Positions 6,345 to 7,656 of a DNA stretch of 7,656 nt are shown here, piece by piece. Every line of letters begins with the position of its first letter. The first letter of the stretch is position 1. The translations under genes were made by a program, and so were the position numbers. The notes under the pieces are model-generated. The model made no database searches. It was not told where the DNA came from and saw nothing but the letters and a program-made list of their open reading frames with translations. The stretch spans positions 1 through 7,656 of the forward strand of contig CALGZD010000021.1 in the NCBI GenBank assembly GCA_937934635.1, written 5' to 3'. The DNA is from an uncultured Deinococcales bacterium (GTDB lineage Bacteria > Deinococcota > Deinococci > Deinococcales > Trueperaceae).

Positions 6345-6347
6345 ATA

Positions 6348-6373
6348 TCGAGAAAAGGAATCGAGAAAAGGAA
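6348..6373. repeat. Perfect 13-bp tandem duplication upstream of ctaA
   Basis: TCGAGAAAAGGAA occurs twice head to tail (6348–6360 and 6361–6373) with no mismatch, so the duplication is recent. Thirteen is not a multiple of three, which argues that the area is a leader and not coding sequence. Confidence 0.9.
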
Positions 6374-6436
6374 TAACTCACTACAAAAGATGATAAATAT
6401 TCGTTGCTAGATTTGCTGTAACACATACTTAAATTT

Positions 6437-6496
6437 GTACAACCCTGATTTTTACGACCGTGATTTGCATACCTCTATTTTGCATACCCCTATAGA
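6437..6496. repeat. Degenerate four-unit 15-bp tandem array
   Basis: Units begin at 6437, 6452, 6467 and 6482. The first pair share CGTGATTT/CCTGATTT ends and the second pair share GCATACC starts; TAC or ATAC and CC recur in all. Read on the − strand in a 61-codon open frame (6429–6614), they give RGMQN, RGMQI, TVVKI, RVVQI. Whether this frame is translated is unknown. Confidence 0.6.
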
Positions 6497-6516
6497 GAAT
6501 CACAACATTCTTAAAC

Positions 6517-6564
6517 ATAGTAAGTATAAACACAGATAGTAAGTTTAAACACCGTAAGTATAAG
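6517..6564. repeat. GTAAGTATAAACAC-type direct repeats
   Basis: ATAGTAAGTATAAACAC (6517–6533) recurs with one change at 6536–6552, a 19-bp step, and a shorter GTAAGTATAAG copy follows at 6554–6564. The GTAAGT core is also the core of the array upstream of rpmH. The site is roughly 190–235 bp upstream of the ctaA start. Confidence 0.65.
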
Positions 6565-6589
6565 AGGGCACTTGCCAACAATTGTCCTC
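6564..6589. repeat. Imperfect inverted repeat GAGGGCA/TGTCCTC
   Basis: GAGGGCA (6564–6570) can pair with TGTCCTC (6583–6589) through one G–T pair, with a 12-nt loop. No U-tract follows on either strand, so it is not a clear terminator. It could be a leader hairpin or an operator. Confidence 0.35.
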
Positions 6590-6661
6590 TAACATCCTCT
6601 CGAATAAAATTCATAACTTTTACTCAACACTATATACAACTGCTGTTGCACACGAAGGTGC

Positions 6662-6676
6662 TTTGTGATTCACAAA
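6662..6676. promoter_or_regulatory. Perfect palindrome TTTGTGATTCACAAA, operator candidate
   Basis: The arms TTTGTGA (6662–6668) and TCACAAA (6670–6676) are fully complementary around a single T. It is the longest perfect palindrome I found here and lies between the divergent ctaA and lipoprotein genes. TGTGA/TCACA halves are like those of CRP-type sites, but the spacing (1 nt and not 6) does not fit, so another dimeric regulator is more likely. Confidence 0.55.
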
Positions 6677-6745
6677 CAACACTTATCTATTCTTTATTCA
6701 TGAGGGAAACGTTGGCGACACCATTAAATAAACATTAGAGAAAGA

Positions 6746-6775
6746 TTTCCATTTTGGGAATATTTGTGCTAAAAT
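6746..6775 (+). promoter_or_regulatory. Extended −10 promoter candidate for the lipoprotein gene
   Basis: TGCTAAAAT (6767–6775) is an extended −10 (TGn plus TAAAAT, one change from consensus). TTTCCA at 6746–6751 sits 18 bp upstream as a weak −35. It would give a leader of about 215 nt before the ATG at 6999. Sequence evidence only. Confidence 0.4.
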
Positions 6776-6796
6776 GCGAGAGTTCAAGTTCTCATT

Positions 6797-6838
6797 GCAG
6801 CAAATTTGCAATTTTCGGCAGCAAAATCGGGGCAGCAA
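6797..6838. repeat. Three GCAGCAA copies with an embedded palindrome
   Basis: GCAGCAA occurs at 6797–6803, 6818–6824 and 6832–6838, spaced 21 and 14 bp. The first overlaps the perfect 10-bp palindrome GCAAATTTGC (6800–6809). They lie downstream of the extended −10 candidate, so they may act in DNA as repressor sites or in the leader RNA. Confidence 0.5.
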
Positions 6839-6885
6839 GGGGAGCATCAAGACAATATTGTAAATGTTTCAACTTTTGGAGCTTT

Positions 6886-6913
6886 TTGACCAAAAGTGGC
6901 GTACTTTTATTTC
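6886..6913 (+). promoter_or_regulatory. Second, weaker promoter candidate
   Basis: TTGACC (6886–6891) is a good −35 hexamer, with TATTTC (6908–6913) 16 bp downstream as a poor −10. It is nearer to the start codon than the first candidate. I give it low weight. Confidence 0.25.
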
Positions 6914-6922
6914 AAAATACGT

Positions 6923-6935
6923 TAACGAAACGTTA
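6923..6935. promoter_or_regulatory. Inverted repeat TAACG-AAA-CGTTA
   Basis: Perfect 5-bp arms (6923–6927 and 6931–6935) with a 3-nt spacer overlap the 8-bp palindrome CGTTAACG (6920–6927). The octamer GAAACGTT here also occurs at 6706–6713. It lies just after the second promoter candidate, a usual place for a repressor site. Confidence 0.4.
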
Positions 6936-6986
6936 GGGAAAACACACAATATTTTACTGAAATGCGAGTAATCCTGTAAGAAATAT

Positions 6987-6993
6987 AAGGGGG
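6987..6993 (+). promoter_or_regulatory. Ribosome binding site of the lipoprotein gene
   Basis: AAGGGGG lies 5 nt before the ATG at 6999–7001. It is the only strong site near the beginning of the open frame and fixes the start despite the unusually long signal-peptide N-region. Confidence 0.7.
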
Positions 6994-6998
6994 AAACT

Positions 6999-7656
6999 AT
7001 GAAGCTTGAAAAGAGAACAAAACTATTCGGTACAGAAGTTGTACCTTCAGTTATAACTACAGCCATAAATACAGTCTCAGAGCAAAACAGATTAACACAA
7101 ACTAGGCAGCTATTCTTAATTTGCTTTATTAGCCTAGCGACCTTACTTCTAAGTGCTTGTGGTAGTACTAGCCTTGAAACATTACCTACCGAAGCTCAAT
7201 CTCAAGAGGAAATCCAGCAGGAAAGTGCTAGCCCACCTGTGATTGATGTACCTGCTCCTAGCAGTATTAAGCTTCCTAACATTAGTAGCTTTAATAGTAG
7301 TGATTACTATGTGGCAGCGCCTCAGAAAATTCGCTTGAACTTTAGTACGAATGAAGCAGTAGATGAGCTCGAGCTCCACTACAACAGCCAAAAAATTAAT
7401 GTCACAGGTCAAACAAGCGTCGATATTGACATCATTCAAAGCACAACATTCAACCTTCACGCCTACAACGCAACATCAAAAGACATACAAAGTACCAGCC
7501 TCAGCGTACGTGTTGGAAACACACCTTTTATATTGCAAGAATTTGACGTACTACGCTTACGTGCAACAGATGGCAATAGGCAGCTAAAGCTAGGCACAAC
7601 CGTGCCAGAAGGTTACGAACTTGTTGTCATGGGTATCGGTAATATTGGCGATAGCA
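6999..7656 (+). CDS. Putative lipoprotein, 3' end outside the window
   Basis: The frame runs from ATG 6999 to the window end without a stop, so 219 codons are visible. Residues 38–53 form a hydrophobic stretch ending in the lipobox LLSAC, with the acylated cysteine expected at 54 (codon 7158–7160). The mature protein should therefore be tethered to a membrane outside the cytoplasm. The N-region of 37 residues before the hydrophobic core is long, but no other start lies between. After the cysteine comes a Ser/Glu/Pro linker (about 55–85), then β-rich sequence with LNFSTNEAVDELELHY (110–125) and FNLHAYNATSKD (144–155), suggesting Ig-like or similar extracellular sandwich folds. I do not recognise a family. 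Its function is unknown, and it is divergent from ctaA, so no operon link is implied. Confidence 0.85.
   Translation, partial: MKLEKRTKLFGTEVVPSVITTAINTVSEQNRLTQTRQLFLICFISLATLLLSACGSTSLETLPTEAQSQEEIQQESASPPVIDVPAPSSIKLPNISSFNSSDYYVAAPQKIRLNFSTNEAVDELELHYNSQKINVTGQTSVDIDIIQSTTFNLHAYNATSKDIQSTSLSVRVGNTPFILQEFDVLRLRATDGNRQLKLGTTVPEGYELVVMGIGNIGDS

Larger units (their letters stand above)
6331..6998. other. Divergent intergenic region between ctaA and the lipoprotein gene, 668 bp
   Basis: Both neighbours are transcribed away from here, so it should carry both promoters. No convincing gene was found. From left to right it holds the ctaA leader with a 13-bp duplication, a 15-bp array, GTAAGT repeats, a hairpin at 6564–6589, the palindrome at 6662–6676, a promoter candidate at 6746–6775, three GCAGCAA copies, the palindrome GCAAATTTGC, a second promoter candidate and the dyad at 6923–6935. 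The density of short repeats is much higher than in the coding parts. Confidence 0.6.

Noticed and set aside
6331..6426. 32-residue N-terminal extension of CtaA from the ATG at 6426
   Set aside because: It carries a 13-bp tandem duplication, lacks a ribosome binding site and has no resemblance to the CtaA family; the GTG at 6330 fits better.
6429..6614. 61-codon − strand ORF as a firm gene
   Set aside because: No ribosome binding site, degenerate repeats throughout and a 19-bp repeat step inside. Kept only as an open question in the findings.
6662..6676. CRP or FNR binding site
   Set aside because: The half-sites look similar, but a 1-nt spacer does not match the spacing of either regulator.

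Overview
The window looks like chromosomal DNA from a diderm bacterium, most probably a member of the Deinococcota (Deinococcus–Thermus phylum). Three things point there: the L34 protein (start [17 protein letters not shown], and an LSVSDE-like tail), an RNase P protein gene that overlaps rpmH and has an extended N-terminus, and a YidC with a large periplasmic domain. The sampled base composition is only about 40% G+C, low for that phylum, so the assignment is an inference. No dnaA, DnaA-box cluster, rRNA, tRNA or CRISPR was seen.

Layout, left to right. 1–402 (+): 3' part of an unrecognised protein gene. 403–709: a hairpin, a displaced partial copy of the yidC 3' end, and the yidC terminator. 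710–3214 (all −): the classic block rpmH–rnpA–yidD–yidC, for ribosomal protein L34, the RNase P protein, the membrane-insertion factor YidD and the insertase YidC. 3215–3601: a 387-bp non-coding stretch with a 10-bp tandem array and small inverted repeats. 3602–6330 (all −): ctaA–ctaB–surf1, the heme A branch and assembly factor of cytochrome c oxidase, tightly coupled (ATGA overlap, then a 3-nt gap). 6331–6998: a 668-bp divergent intergenic region rich in short repeats and palindromes. 6999–7656 (+): 5' part of a lipoprotein gene running off the window.

How the genes work together: the first block links translation and tRNA maturation (L34, RnpA) to membrane protein insertion (YidD, YidC). 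In the second, CtaB farnesylates heme B to heme O, CtaA oxidises heme O to heme A, and SURF1 helps place heme A in oxidase subunit I. The oxidase structural genes are not in the window.

Most of the window is ordinary housekeeping DNA. The observation most worth pursuing is the second, diverged copy of the last 16 codons of yidC, followed by its own terminator-like hairpin, exactly 237 bp beyond the real one. Its differences from yidC are mainly synonymous, which suggests it came from another strain's yidC end rather than from local decay. That would fit a recombination or integration scar at the yidC 3' end.
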